Positions 46,842 to 55,069 are shown, numbered from the stretch's first letter. The stretch is DNA of 64,000 bases from Bin55 sp965203735 (GCA_965203735.1 OZ241909.1:1116001-1180000); one strand, 5' to 3'. Notes: a model not told the origin generated them from the sequence alone. A program made the numbers and translations.

Positions 46842-47752
46842 GAGAGATACAAGAAATTAAGCAAGTGCAGATTGAGATTCCTAAGCAGACACTCGAAAGT
46901 GTATTTGAAGAGTGTGACCGACATGATCGCGACGAGACAGGTGGGCGAGTGATCGGTCACTTTGCGAAAGAGGGCTCGAAGTTGTTGGTTCGGGTTCGCG
47001 GTGTGATCGAACCGGGTCCGAATGCCAAGCGGACTAGCACTAGCTTCTTCCAAGATGGAAACTACCAAACCAATGTCTTTAGGAAGCTGGAATCGAAAGA
47101 CCCTTCGATTGAACATCTTGGAAATTGGCACACTCACCACGTCAATGGCTACCCGACACTGAGTTCTGGAGATATCTCCACTTACCAGCGGATCGTTAAC
47201 CATGAATTCCACAACCTCAACTTTTTCTACGCACTACTTGTAACCAATCGAAACAAGAGGCGAGAAGGGTTGGAGCGCTACAACGTGCGTCACTTTTTTC
47301 TTTTCAGAGGAGATGGAGGCGTCTACGAAGTGGGAAATTCAAGGGTCGTCCTCACTGATGACTCAAGCATTTGGCCGGAGTATTCATCGACGTCCCGTGA
47401 CCGCTCTCAGAGTGAGCGTGTTCAGAAGAACCTGTCCGCTGTTCGTGCACACGATCAGCAAGTCTTAGGGGTAATGTTCCCTTCGATGAAGCCTCGCCTC
47501 TCCACGGGTTCAGGTACGTTCTTTTGGAAAGGACCGTTGACTCTAGTGGACGGAAGTGAAGTCCCATTGCGGGTGTTAGAAGTCGAAGCAGGAGACCGGT
47601 TGGAGTATTACGCCAGATTGGTTGCAGTGTCTTCGAACAAAGCCTCAGAGTTGTGCCGCACGCCGTTTAATAGTGCGTCAGAGGCCGTACGGACGCTGGA
47701 ATTAACGCTGAACCAAGAAATTTACGCACTTGCTACAACAAAGGAAGCCTGA
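46838..47752 (+). CDS. JAB/JAMM-domain metallopeptidase (deconjugase-like)
   Basis: A 304-residue protein read from ATG 46838, which overlaps the E1 stop as ATGA; an upstream ATG at 46814 is also in frame. The zinc peptidase signature is complete: Glu33 in DETGGRVIG, then GNWHTHHVNGYPTLSSGD with H98, H100, S109 and D112 (H-x-H...S-x-x-D). Such peptidases process a modifier precursor or cut modifier from target. The C-terminal about 150 residues look like an extra mixed alpha/beta domain that I do not recognise. In Bil and CBASS the matching subunits are BilC and Cap3. Confidence 0.87.
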   Translation: MREIQEIKQVQIEIPKQTLESVFEECDRHDRDETGGRVIGHFAKEGSKLLVRVRGVIEPGPNAKRTSTSFFQDGNYQTNVFRKLESKDPSIEHLGNWHTHHVNGYPTLSSGDISTYQRIVNHEFHNLNFFYALLVTNRNKRREGLERYNVRHFFLFRGDGGVYEVGNSRVVLTDDSSIWPEYSSTSRDRSQSERVQKNLSAVRAHDQQVLGVMFPSMKPRLSTGSGTFFWKGPLTLVDGSEVPLRVLEVEAGDRLEYYARLVAVSSNKASELCRTPFNSASEAVRTLELTLNQEIYALATTKEA

Positions 47753-47757
47753 AAGTC

Positions 47758-48609
47758 ATGGAAGTACTGACACTCTATGTAGGCCAAGGGAATTTCGCGA
47801 TCATCCGCCATGGAGCTCAAGCAATAGCGGTGGACACACATTGTCCCGCCGACAGATTCAACGACATAGAAATCAAGGTCAACAATTTCCTAGCCGCACA
47901 CGAACTGGTAGGGATTGTGCTGACCGGCTTGGATGATGATCACGCCGATCCGGAGGGACTGGATTGGCTGTTGGATTATTGGCAACCAGCATGGGTAATG
48001 TATCCAAAGTACTACAAAGACACCGACAACACAAAATTGGTCTTCAATGTGATACGCAAACACCAGCGACGACGGGAGAACACATTAGATCCACTTGCTC
48101 GCGTGTCAGTCCGCCTCGACCAACTGAACTCGCGTAACCTAGATGGCTTGGCGGACGATTTTAGCTTGGAGCTCTTCTCGCCGCATATCGAAGACATGGA
48201 CAATTCGAACAACTGCAGCATCGTTTTGAAGGTCGAGGGTATCGGAGCGGACAGCTTCACTTACCTCGTCACGGGCGATACAGAGTGCTCCCGCTGGGAT
48301 CGGATTGTGGCACTGTTCAACAATTACTTGAAAGCCGATGTTCTTTCTGCTCCGCATCACGGTTCGAAGAACGCTGCGCACCCAGGAATGGCCGTGGCAG
48401 TGTCTCCCGATACAGTTCTTATTAGCGCAGGTGTAGACAACCAGTACGGACACCCTGACTCGAATGCAGTCCGTCTCTACTCCGAAGTGGCACATCACGT
48501 TTACTCGACAAACATTGAGCCTGGTGTTTCGTGGCTAACAAGATGGGCAAACAGTGAGCTCAAGACGTTAGAGGTTGTGCGTCGTTCATACTCGCAACAG
48601 TTGAAATGA
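47758..48609 (+). CDS. MBL-fold hydrolase 1, ComEC-C-terminal-like, first metal histidine missing
   Basis: A 283-residue metallo-beta-lactamase-fold protein of the ComEC/Rec2 hydrolase type: LYVGQGNFAII start, LTGLDDDHADPEG (the canonical H-x-x-D-x-D-H block with Gly57 where the first His should be), VTGDTE, APHHGSKN and NQYGHPD. ComEC-like domains are predicted nucleases or nucleotide hydrolases. Loss of the first histidine may weaken one metal site. It starts 5 bp after the JAB gene. Pairs with a second, longer MBL gene next door, which keeps the histidine. Confidence 0.82.
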   Translation: MEVLTLYVGQGNFAIIRHGAQAIAVDTHCPADRFNDIEIKVNNFLAAHELVGIVLTGLDDDHADPEGLDWLLDYWQPAWVMYPKYYKDTDNTKLVFNVIRKHQRRRENTLDPLARVSVRLDQLNSRNLDGLADDFSLELFSPHIEDMDNSNNCSIVLKVEGIGADSFTYLVTGDTECSRWDRIVALFNNYLKADVLSAPHHGSKNAAHPGMAVAVSPDTVLISAGVDNQYGHPDSNAVRLYSEVAHHVYSTNIEPGVSWLTRWANSELKTLEVVRRSYSQQLK

Positions 48610-48734
48610 GGAGTCACCAACACCATTAATAACAAGTCGACTGGAGGCAATATTGCAAGTGTTAGGCTGACACAATGGAAAAGCTCGTCGATAACACTGC
48701 TTGGACAGCAAGAATTAACGGAGGAACACTTTCA

Positions 48735-49850
48735 ATGCACAAGATAAAGTTCTACCCCGTCGGAAACGGCGACTGCAGTCAGATCATTCTGGCATCTGGC
48801 AAGAGGCTACTGTTCGACTTCTGTCATCGACGTTCGGCAGAAGACGAGGACGACAAGCGAATCGATCTGAAGGACGCTTTGGATGCGGAACTGTCGGCAG
48901 AGGGCCACGACGGCTTCGACATTGTTGCACTTACCCATTTAGACGACGATCACATAGCCAAGAGCACGGAATTCTTCCACCTTGATCATGCGAAGAAATA
49001 CCAAGGTAACGGACGCAAGAAGATTGACGAGTTGTGGGTGCCTGCTGCCGCCATCTTGGAGACGGGATTGACAGAAGAGGCGGCGGTCTGGCGGAGCGAG
49101 GCAAGACATCGGTTGAAGGAGGGTAAAGGAATCCGCATATTCTCCAAGCCGTCAGCGCTTGAGGAGTGGCTTGAGTCGAACCATCTGTCGCTAGACGAAC
49201 GCAAGGACTTGATCACTGATGCTGGCCAATTGGTGCCCGGCTTCGACCTAGAGTCTGACGGTGTAGAGTTCTTTGTCCATTCACCCTTTGCGAAACACAC
49301 AGACGGGAAGACGGTCTTGCGTAATGAGAGCGCTCTCATATTGCATGCAACGTTCGAATTAGCAAACACGAAAACCCGATTCTTGATGGTGGGCGATTCA
49401 ACCTGGGAAATCTTGGAGGAGATCGTTGACATCACTTGTGCTAACGATAACGAAGAGCGTTTGCACTGGGACCTCTTTAACGTTCCTCACCATTGCAGCT
49501 ACCTGGCACTTGGTCCCGATAAAGGCAAGGATCGTACCGAGCCTGTACCCGACGTCAAATGGCTATTGGATCAATGCCAATCTGGAGGAATTGCCGTGTC
49601 GTCGTCAGACCCAATTCCGAGTAAGGACACTATCGACCCGCCTCACCGACAGGCAGCGGCAACTTACCGCAAAGCAATCACAGACAATAGTGGACGAAAG
49701 TTCGTAGTAACCATGGAACATCCAAATAAGAGTGATCCAAAAGTCCTCGTTGTGAAAATCGGTGTTCGTGGTGCTGTAATCAGTACTTTGGGAGCGGTTG
49801 GCGTGCCTCTAATAACCGGAAGTAGACCACCAAGGGCTGGTTTGGGTTAG
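48735..49850 (+). CDS. MBL-fold hydrolase 2, ComEC-like
   Basis: A 371-residue paralogue-like MBL protein. ATG 48735 has an excellent GGAGGA ribosome site (nine bases upstream); the frame is open from ATG 48675, but that start has none. The metal motif is ALTHLDDDHIAKS with the histidine intact, then MVGDSTW and NVPHHCSYLAL. The fold opens HKIKFYPVGNGDCSQII, as in ComEC/Rec2-type enzymes. An insertion of about 100 residues with acidic/charged character sits before the second half. Likely hydrolyses a phosphodiester or lactone substrate as the enzymatic output of the operon. The stop lies 2 bp before the next gene. Confidence 0.82.
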   Translation: MHKIKFYPVGNGDCSQIILASGKRLLFDFCHRRSAEDEDDKRIDLKDALDAELSAEGHDGFDIVALTHLDDDHIAKSTEFFHLDHAKKYQGNGRKKIDELWVPAAAILETGLTEEAAVWRSEARHRLKEGKGIRIFSKPSALEEWLESNHLSLDERKDLITDAGQLVPGFDLESDGVEFFVHSPFAKHTDGKTVLRNESALILHATFELANTKTRFLMVGDSTWEILEEIVDITCANDNEERLHWDLFNVPHHCSYLALGPDKGKDRTEPVPDVKWLLDQCQSGGIAVSSSDPIPSKDTIDPPHRQAAATYRKAITDNSGRKFVVTMEHPNKSDPKVLVVKIGVRGAVISTLGAVGVPLITGSRPPRAGLG

Positions 49851-49852
49851 GG

Positions 49853-52072
49853 ATGTTGTATGCAGTTGAGGGAGAACTGACCGAACCCGACGTGCTTGAG
49901 ACGGACGGAGCGCAGCAAGTTCGAGACGCAATTAATAGGTTTCCATCGGTGGAGCTGATTGAGACACGGGTTCGGACAGTTAATGGATACACAGAAGATG
50001 TGCTGGTAATTGACGTTGAACCCGAATTGCCCCAGGTTCTCGACCACGACATTAGGTCCCCGGAACGGCTGGCCGTAGCGTTTCGAAAAGGAGAACTTGG
50101 GTGGCCTAAAGTGACCGCCTTGAGAGTTGACTTTCCCTCTGTTCCACACTTGAACTGGACACAGCCTGGAGAACCGAGGAGCCTTTGCTTGTACGAGGAT
50201 GCTTGGTCGGAAGTGAGATTGCGGTGGACAGGGGCCGGATTCTTACGTCACGTCGTTTATTGGTTGTCTAAGACGGCGGTTGGCGAACTGCACATGGATG
50301 ACCAACCGCTCGAACCGTTCTTGTTCGAAAGTCTGGATTCAATCATTTTTCCAGAGGAGGTGTTTGACATAGAGGCGAAAGAGAAGATTTTTGTGGCTAC
50401 CACAGCCAAAGAGCATTCAGTAGGGCCTATTGCTTTGAAGCTTCAGAACATTGATGGGAGCACACCTCAAGACGCGGTGCGTATGTACTGTGCCGCTCTA
50501 GTTGCTAAACCTTTATCACAACAGGCAATGCGCGACTGTCCGGGCAACGTGAACGAGCTGAGCTTGCTACTAAAGGAAATTGGCATCGATTTGTGGGATG
50601 AACTACAGTCCCGACTTGAACTTTGGTACTTTGGGTCAGAACGATTTCGAGCTGACGACATACTGATCTTGGTGATTAAACTGCCACGGTTGCGTAGTAC
50701 CGCCGAGAAAGTCGATTCGTTTCAATACTTGGCTTTCGGACTACAGCCAATGGAGGATGTTGCCAAGGCAAGCGGACGATTTGATGTCGAGCCTTCATCT
50801 GGCAAGCTCGTGCCGCTGATCGGTTCGGAAGTAAACGAAGATTTAGCAGGTGTTATCGGTGTGGATTCGATGCGGCCTATACAGTGCCTAGACAGTGACA
50901 TGGCACGGCGTATAAGTGGACTTGCAAAAACTGAACACAAGCAGAGGGTAGTTCTCGTCGGCGCAGGCGCACTAGGCTCTCAGATTCACAATAACCTGTC
51001 GCGGATGGGATGGGGACACTGGACGCTTGTTGACAATGACACTCTGTGGCCTCACAACGTGACTAGACATCGATTGGGCGATAACGCCGTCGGACTTCCG
51101 AAGATAGAGGCACTTGACACGACCTGCAACATTGAAGTTCCTCACAACAAGGTGGACAAATCGATTTTCGCGAATGCGATGAATAGCAAGACAAATACAG
51201 ATTTGGCGTCAGCATATACGAGCGCGGATCTCATTCTGGATGTCTCGACTTCCATTGCGGTCCAACGATTTCTTGCACAAGATTTGGATGCATCTGCCCG
51301 TCGAGTGTCGTTGTTTGTCAATCTCACAGGCAGGGATGCGGTCATGTTGATGGAAGATGTAGATCGGTCAGTGACCTTGGATGCCCTTGAGGCACAGTAC
51401 TTCAGGGCTGTGTTGTCCGACAATCGCCTCGACGGACACATCACTAGAGTACGAGGTTATCGCTACGGAAATGGATGCCGAGATGTAGCTACGAGGCTGG
51501 CGCAAGACGATCTGTCACTGGCCAGCGGCTTACTGAGCCGTCAGATACGTACATGCGACTCGAATCCTGCGGCTGTTGTTTGGCGAATGAAGAATAACGG
51601 CAGCGTGGAGAGGATCGAGATTGAAGTTTCAGAGGTTGTTCTTTGTGAGACAGAGACGTGGAGAGTGCACTTAGATCGCTGTGTCATTGACCGAGCTGCG
51701 AATTTTCGACAGGATCGATTGCCCAAAGAGACTGGAGGTGTGCTAATTGGTTACTTCGACATGCCTCGTCGGACCGTATACGTGGTGGATGTATTGCCGG
51801 CACCGAAAGATAGCATGGAACAAGAGACAGCTTTCATCAGGGGTTATGCGGGATTGCAAGACAACCTTGCCGTTATCGAGGAAAAGAGCGGAGGACAAGT
51901 CAGCTACGTCGGAGAGTGGCACTCACACCCCAAAGGTACAGGGATCGGAATGAGCGATGACGATACGGATCTGCTCAAGACCATTGCAGGCGAGATGCGA
52001 ATGGAAGGATGGCCGGGCGTAGTGATGATTGTCGGAGACCACGGAAACTACGGTTTGTACATTCAGGACTGA
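49853..52072 (+). CDS. E2-E1-JAB triple-domain ubiquitin-like conjugation/deconjugation protein
   Basis: A 739-residue single chain. An E2-like domain occupies about residues 1-155: PRSLCLYEDAW carries Cys112, followed by the RHVVYWLSK helix and DDQPLEPF. A linker domain of unknown type follows (about 160-355). The E1 adenylation domain (about 363-575) has VVLVGAGALGSQIH, TLVDNDTLWPHNVTRH and LPKIEAL; Cys542 in NGCRDVATRLAQDD is the probable thioester cysteine. The JAB peptidase is at about 610-739: Glu626 in KETGGVLIG, and EWHSHPKGTGIGMSDDD (H690, H692, S701, D704). Domain order differs from CBASS Cap2 (E2-E1) by the fused JAB. Such triple fusions have been noted in comparative surveys of prokaryotic ubiquitin-like operons. 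Confidence 0.88.
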   Translation: MLYAVEGELTEPDVLETDGAQQVRDAINRFPSVELIETRVRTVNGYTEDVLVIDVEPELPQVLDHDIRSPERLAVAFRKGELGWPKVTALRVDFPSVPHLNWTQPGEPRSLCLYEDAWSEVRLRWTGAGFLRHVVYWLSKTAVGELHMDDQPLEPFLFESLDSIIFPEEVFDIEAKEKIFVATTAKEHSVGPIALKLQNIDGSTPQDAVRMYCAALVAKPLSQQAMRDCPGNVNELSLLLKEIGIDLWDELQSRLELWYFGSERFRADDILILVIKLPRLRSTAEKVDSFQYLAFGLQPMEDVAKASGRFDVEPSSGKLVPLIGSEVNEDLAGVIGVDSMRPIQCLDSDMARRISGLAKTEHKQRVVLVGAGALGSQIHNNLSRMGWGHWTLVDNDTLWPHNVTRHRLGDNAVGLPKIEALDTTCNIEVPHNKVDKSIFANAMNSKTNTDLASAYTSADLILDVSTSIAVQRFLAQDLDASARRVSLFVNLTGRDAVMLMEDVDRSVTLDALEAQYFRAVLSDNRLDGHITRVRGYRYGNGCRDVATRLAQDDLSLASGLLSRQIRTCDSNPAAVVWRMKNNGSVERIEIEVSEVVLCETETWRVHLDRCVIDRAANFRQDRLPKETGGVLIGYFDMPRRTVYVVDVLPAPKDSMEQETAFIRGYAGLQDNLAVIEEKSGGQVSYVGEWHSHPKGTGIGMSDDDTDLLKTIAGEMRMEGWPGVVMIVGDHGNYGLYIQD

Positions 52073-52081
52073 AGTGCGGAA

Positions 52082-53203
52082 TTGAAGATCGGGCTGGCAC
52101 TTTCGGGAGGAGGCGTTCGAGCTGCAGTCTTCCACTGCGGTGTATTGCAACGTCTCGCATTGGATGGACTATTGGAAGAAACGACGTTCGTTTCTACAGT
52201 TTCGGGTGGAAGCCTTATCATCGGTTTGATCCTCAGTGAGAACTCTCTCCGATGGCCAGGTAGTGACGAGTTCTTGAATGGCGTACTACCTAGAGTTCGT
52301 GCTCGTCTGACGAAGGTGGATTTGCAAAGGTCATATGCGCGGCGAGTGTACTTCTTCCCTTGGCGACTGGCTCGTGGCAGAGCGCACATTCTCGCGCGGC
52401 GGCTCGAAGCACAGTGGGAAATCCACGGTTCACTGCAAGACTTGCCGGATATTCCAAGGTGGACCATAAACGCCACTTGTTACGAGACCGGGAGAAACTG
52501 GCGATTCATCAAGTCTCGTATGGGTGACTATTTGACTCAGTACGTGAAGTTTCCAGAGATACCAATCGCGGATGCGATGGCCGCATCGGCCGCCGTTCCA
52601 GGCTTGATTGGTCCGTTGACAATCCGTTCAAGAGATTACGATTGGTACGAGTTCGAAGAAGACCAGTTGGTGCCAACATCAGCTCGATTAAAGCGATATC
52701 ACCTTTGGGATGGAGGTGTCTACGATAACTTGGGAGTGGAGTCCCTCTTCAAACCTGGCGGTGGATTCCGTGAAGGCTTCGACTTCCTTTTGGTAAGCGA
52801 TGCATCGGCTCCACTGTTATGGCAAACGCCCAAGACGTGTCGTCGATTCCTTCGCCTTGTGAACATCGCTAAGGATCAGGTGCGTGGATTACGCGCAAGA
52901 TCATTGATTTCGGAGTATCAAGAGACCTCGGATTGTGGAGTTTACCTTCGAATGGGCAATACGGTCGACAAGATCTTCACCGCCGCAGGTCAAAAGCCTC
53001 CTTCCGGGCGAAAATTGGCAAGAAGCGACGTCAAACAGGCCACACAGTTCGAAACAACGCTCAAACGCATCGGCTGCGAGGAATTCGATATGTTGTTGCT
53101 CCACGGATTCGAAGTGGCAAATGCAACGCTAGCAACTAGGCAGTCAACCACATTCGACTATAAGGACTCTTTACTCTTTCAATCGCGACTTTGCTTGAGG
53201 TGA
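52082..53203 (+). CDS. Patatin-like phospholipase (candidate effector)
   Basis: A 373-residue lipid acyl hydrolase. The oxyanion hole is LSGGGVRA (residues about 7-14), the nucleophile Ser41 lies in STVSGGS, and the catalytic Asp210 in WDGGVYDN. This is a full patatin dyad. Patatins such as CapV kill cells by degrading the membrane when activated in CBASS. It is the last gene of the operon, 9 bp after the triple-domain gene, the position usual for an effector. A TTG start at 52082 fits. No CD-NTase is present, so the trigger would have to be something other than a cyclic nucleotide, which is inference. Confidence 0.87.
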   Translation: MKIGLALSGGGVRAAVFHCGVLQRLALDGLLEETTFVSTVSGGSLIIGLILSENSLRWPGSDEFLNGVLPRVRARLTKVDLQRSYARRVYFFPWRLARGRAHILARRLEAQWEIHGSLQDLPDIPRWTINATCYETGRNWRFIKSRMGDYLTQYVKFPEIPIADAMAASAAVPGLIGPLTIRSRDYDWYEFEEDQLVPTSARLKRYHLWDGGVYDNLGVESLFKPGGGFREGFDFLLVSDASAPLLWQTPKTCRRFLRLVNIAKDQVRGLRARSLISEYQETSDCGVYLRMGNTVDKIFTAAGQKPPSGRKLARSDVKQATQFETTLKRIGCEEFDMLLLHGFEVANATLATRQSTTFDYKDSLLFQSRLCLR

Positions 53204-53589
53204 GAAAACTGTTAAATGATTCGAGAACCTCACCAAGTACCATGACAACCCGTTGATACGGCATCTCACCCTTCTTGCTCATTCCTATCGAATTTGTCAA
53301 CCGCGGTCAATATCGCCAAACGAAAAAATCAAGCTGAGAGCAGCAATGTAACATGGACCTGCGTACTATGGCCGACTAGGAGCTGACAGCCAATTTGCAG
53401 ACCGCATAGTCGATCCATTGCACTTGATTGCAAGCCGAAACCATGTTGTCGCCTGCCGGGAGTTCATGCTTCTTTATCAGTGTCTTAGGAGAAGTGCTTT
53501 AGTTCTTGGGCGAGTCGTCATTCAACTAAGATCGACATGTTTGCAAATCCTTCCGCCCTCTCCGTGTCGGCGGACCAAATTTGAAAACA
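53204..53589. other. Intergenic region downstream of the patatin gene
   Basis: About 385 bp with no recognised gene. Frames are stop-rich or lack protein-like composition. The region borders the second IS1595 remnant, which may represent the right end of an insertion. Confidence 0.5.
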
Positions 53590-53713
53590 GCACGCCGGTA
53601 GGAGGCGATGCGGAAGCTGGGTTCCCAGGACCGTCGCTTGTAGTGATAGACGAACTTATCGAGGTGTTTCTGTAGTTTGGGTGACCACACTTTGTGAAAA
53701 GCGCCTAGCAGGA
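53590..53713 (-). mobile_element. Decayed IS1595 (ISXO2-like) transposase fragment, right edge of island
   Basis: On the minus strand a frame reads LLGAFHKVWSPKLQKHLDK then FVYHYKRRSWEP, the C-terminal end of an IS1595-family transposase (L-L-G-x-x-H-x-V...L-x-x-x-L-D-x-F-x-Y-x-x-x-R-R-x-x-E-P). The rest of the transposase is absent. It is similar in family and orientation to the fragment near 39 kb, so the two could be relics of elements that once flanked the island. Confidence 0.65.
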
Positions 53714-53865
53714 AAGTAGACCGTATTCGACCAGACGGATGGACACAGACCGATCAATTGTCCCAAAAGAGGATTCGTCAAGACTTCCTTGCTTCCAGAA
53801 AAGTATTACAACAAAGCACGTACGCGGCACGGTCGCGATAGATTTGCGGAGATTAACGCATTAAT

Positions 53866-53884
53866 GTCCGCATTTAATGCGGAC
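53866..53884. promoter_or_regulatory. Perfect 19-bp palindrome, candidate operator
   Basis: GTCCGCATT-T-AATGCGGAC is a perfect inverted repeat with 9-bp arms (10 bp if the flanking T/A pair is counted) and a single central base. It lies between the first two direct repeats and shares their GCGGA core. A second nested pair, GCATTAA...TTAATGC, surrounds it. A dimeric regulator site is the natural reading. Confidence 0.6.
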
Positions 53885-53912
53885 AATACATGAATTTGCG
53901 GAGAATAATGTC

Positions 53913-53918
53913 TATAAT
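53913..53918 (+). promoter_or_regulatory. -10 promoter element (TATAAT) of the Fic gene
   Basis: Exact consensus TATAAT at 53913-53918, 27 bp before ATG 53945. No clear -35 sits 17 bp upstream. The transcription start would be near 53925, just before the third direct repeat, so a regulator bound there could block initiation. Confidence 0.5.
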
Positions 53919-53944
53919 ATACGCATAAAGTGCGGAGAATAAAC

Positions 53945-55048
53945 ATGCGCTACTTGTGGGAACAAAAAGAATGGCCCAGAATGATATGGGATGAAGAACT
54001 GCTAGCCGCACCTCTTGCAAGGGCAACTCATGAACAAGGACACATGCAAGGCCAAATGGAGGCTTTGGGTATTGACCTGAGAAACGAAGCGCAGCTAAGC
54101 ACTCTTACTGAAGACGTTGTCAATTCCAGCGATATCGAAGGCGAGCACCTTGACTCCAATCAGGTCCGTTCATCCATTGCTCGCCGGCTTGGATTGAATA
54201 TAGCCGGACTCGTAGAGGCTGATAGACAGGTAGAAGGCATTGTGGAAATGACGCTCGATGCAACGGCTAACTTCGATGCACAGTTGGATGAAGAAAGGCT
54301 GTTTAGCTGGCACGCTGCGCTCTTTCCAACTGGACGAACGGGAATGGTGCGAATCGATGTGGGGAAATGGCGAGATGATCGTAACGGACCGATGCAAGTG
54401 GTCTCAGGTCCGATGGATCGAGAGCAAGTCCACTTTCAAGCACCTCCGGCGTATCGTGTCGAAGAGGAAATGGCCAACTTCCTTCAATGGTTCGAAAGAC
54501 CCAACAAGCTTCACCCGGTGTTCGTCGCAGGTCTAGCACACCTTTGGTTCTTAACAATTCACCCGTTCGACGATGGCAACGGACGCATTGCACGCGCTAT
54601 AGCGGATATGGCACTTGCTAGATCGGAAAAGTCTCCGAAACGTTTCTACAGTATGTCCTCTCAAATTCGTCATGAACGCAAAGACTACTATCAAGTTCTT
54701 GAGTGGACACAGAAAGGACCGATGGATGTCACACAGTGGATGGAATGGTTTCTAGGGTGTCTACAACGTTCTATCAGATTGAGCCGCAAAACGCTTGCAG
54801 ATGTTCTAACAAAAGCCAAGTTCTGGTCTAGTTTTGGGACGGAGCCAATGAATCAACGCCAAATAAAGGTGTTGAATAAGCTCCTTGACGGCTTTGAAGG
54901 AAAGCTCACCAGTTCGAAATGGGCAAGAATTGCCAAGTGCTCTCAAGACACGGCGACGCGGGACATAAATGACCTATTGCAGAAAGCGTGTCTTCGAAGG
55001 GACTCAGCTGGCGGACGTAGTACCAGCTACTCTCTAGTAGTAGATTAA
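53945..55048 (+). CDS. Fic/DOC-family AMP-transferase with self-inhibitory helix
   Basis: A 367-residue protein. The Fic motif HPFDDGNGR is at about residues 206-214 (catalytic His206, nucleotide-binding Gly/Asn/Arg). The N-terminal inhibitory motif SSDIEG (S/T-x-x-x-E-G, Glu65) is at about 61-66, so it is a class II (self-inhibited) Fic protein. The N-terminal DUF4172-like region and a C-terminal winged-helix-like domain (residues about 295-367) fit the family. It transfers AMP or another nucleotide to proteins. ATG 53945 has a GGAG site; a longer GTG frame begins at 53930. It may belong to the defence island or be a separate passenger. Confidence 0.9.
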   Translation: MRYLWEQKEWPRMIWDEELLAAPLARATHEQGHMQGQMEALGIDLRNEAQLSTLTEDVVNSSDIEGEHLDSNQVRSSIARRLGLNIAGLVEADRQVEGIVEMTLDATANFDAQLDEERLFSWHAALFPTGRTGMVRIDVGKWRDDRNGPMQVVSGPMDREQVHFQAPPAYRVEEEMANFLQWFERPNKLHPVFVAGLAHLWFLTIHPFDDGNGRIARAIADMALARSEKSPKRFYSMSSQIRHERKDYYQVLEWTQKGPMDVTQWMEWFLGCLQRSIRLSRKTLADVLTKAKFWSSFGTEPMNQRQIKVLNKLLDGFEGKLTSSKWARIAKCSQDTATRDINDLLQKACLRRDSAGGRSTSYSLVVD

Positions 55049-55069
55049 TTCCTGTAAGTGCTTGTCGGT

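Larger units (their letters stand above)
53843..53942. repeat. Three direct repeats T-G-C-G-G-A-G-A-(A/T)-T-A-A upstream of the Fic gene
   Basis: Copies occur at about 53843-53856 (TTTGCGGAGATTAA), 53895-53908 (TTTGCGGAGAATAA) and 53929-53942 (AGTGCGGAGAATAA). The third overlaps the ribosome site of the Fic gene (GGAG before ATG 53945). With the palindrome between copies 1 and 2 and a -10 element between copies 2 and 3, it looks like an operator set for autoregulation, perhaps by the winged-helix-like C-terminus of the Fic protein. Regulation is inferred from layout only. Confidence 0.55.

Noticed and set aside
44813..53203. Calling the operon a type II CBASS
   Set aside because: No CD-NTase/CapV-cyclase gene is present; the E1/E2/JAB set is duplicated and the MBL genes do not fit CBASS. 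Only the patatin and E2/E1/JAB parts are shared.
44813..53203. Calling the operon Bil (BilABCD)
   Set aside because: Bil has a recognisable UBL (BilA) and single E2, JAB and E1 genes; here no UBL is clear, and two E1/E2/JAB sets plus MBL and patatin genes are present.
53418..53675. 85-aa plus-strand ORF
   Set aside because: Runs across the IS1595 relic on the opposite strand; its own translation has no recognisable pattern.
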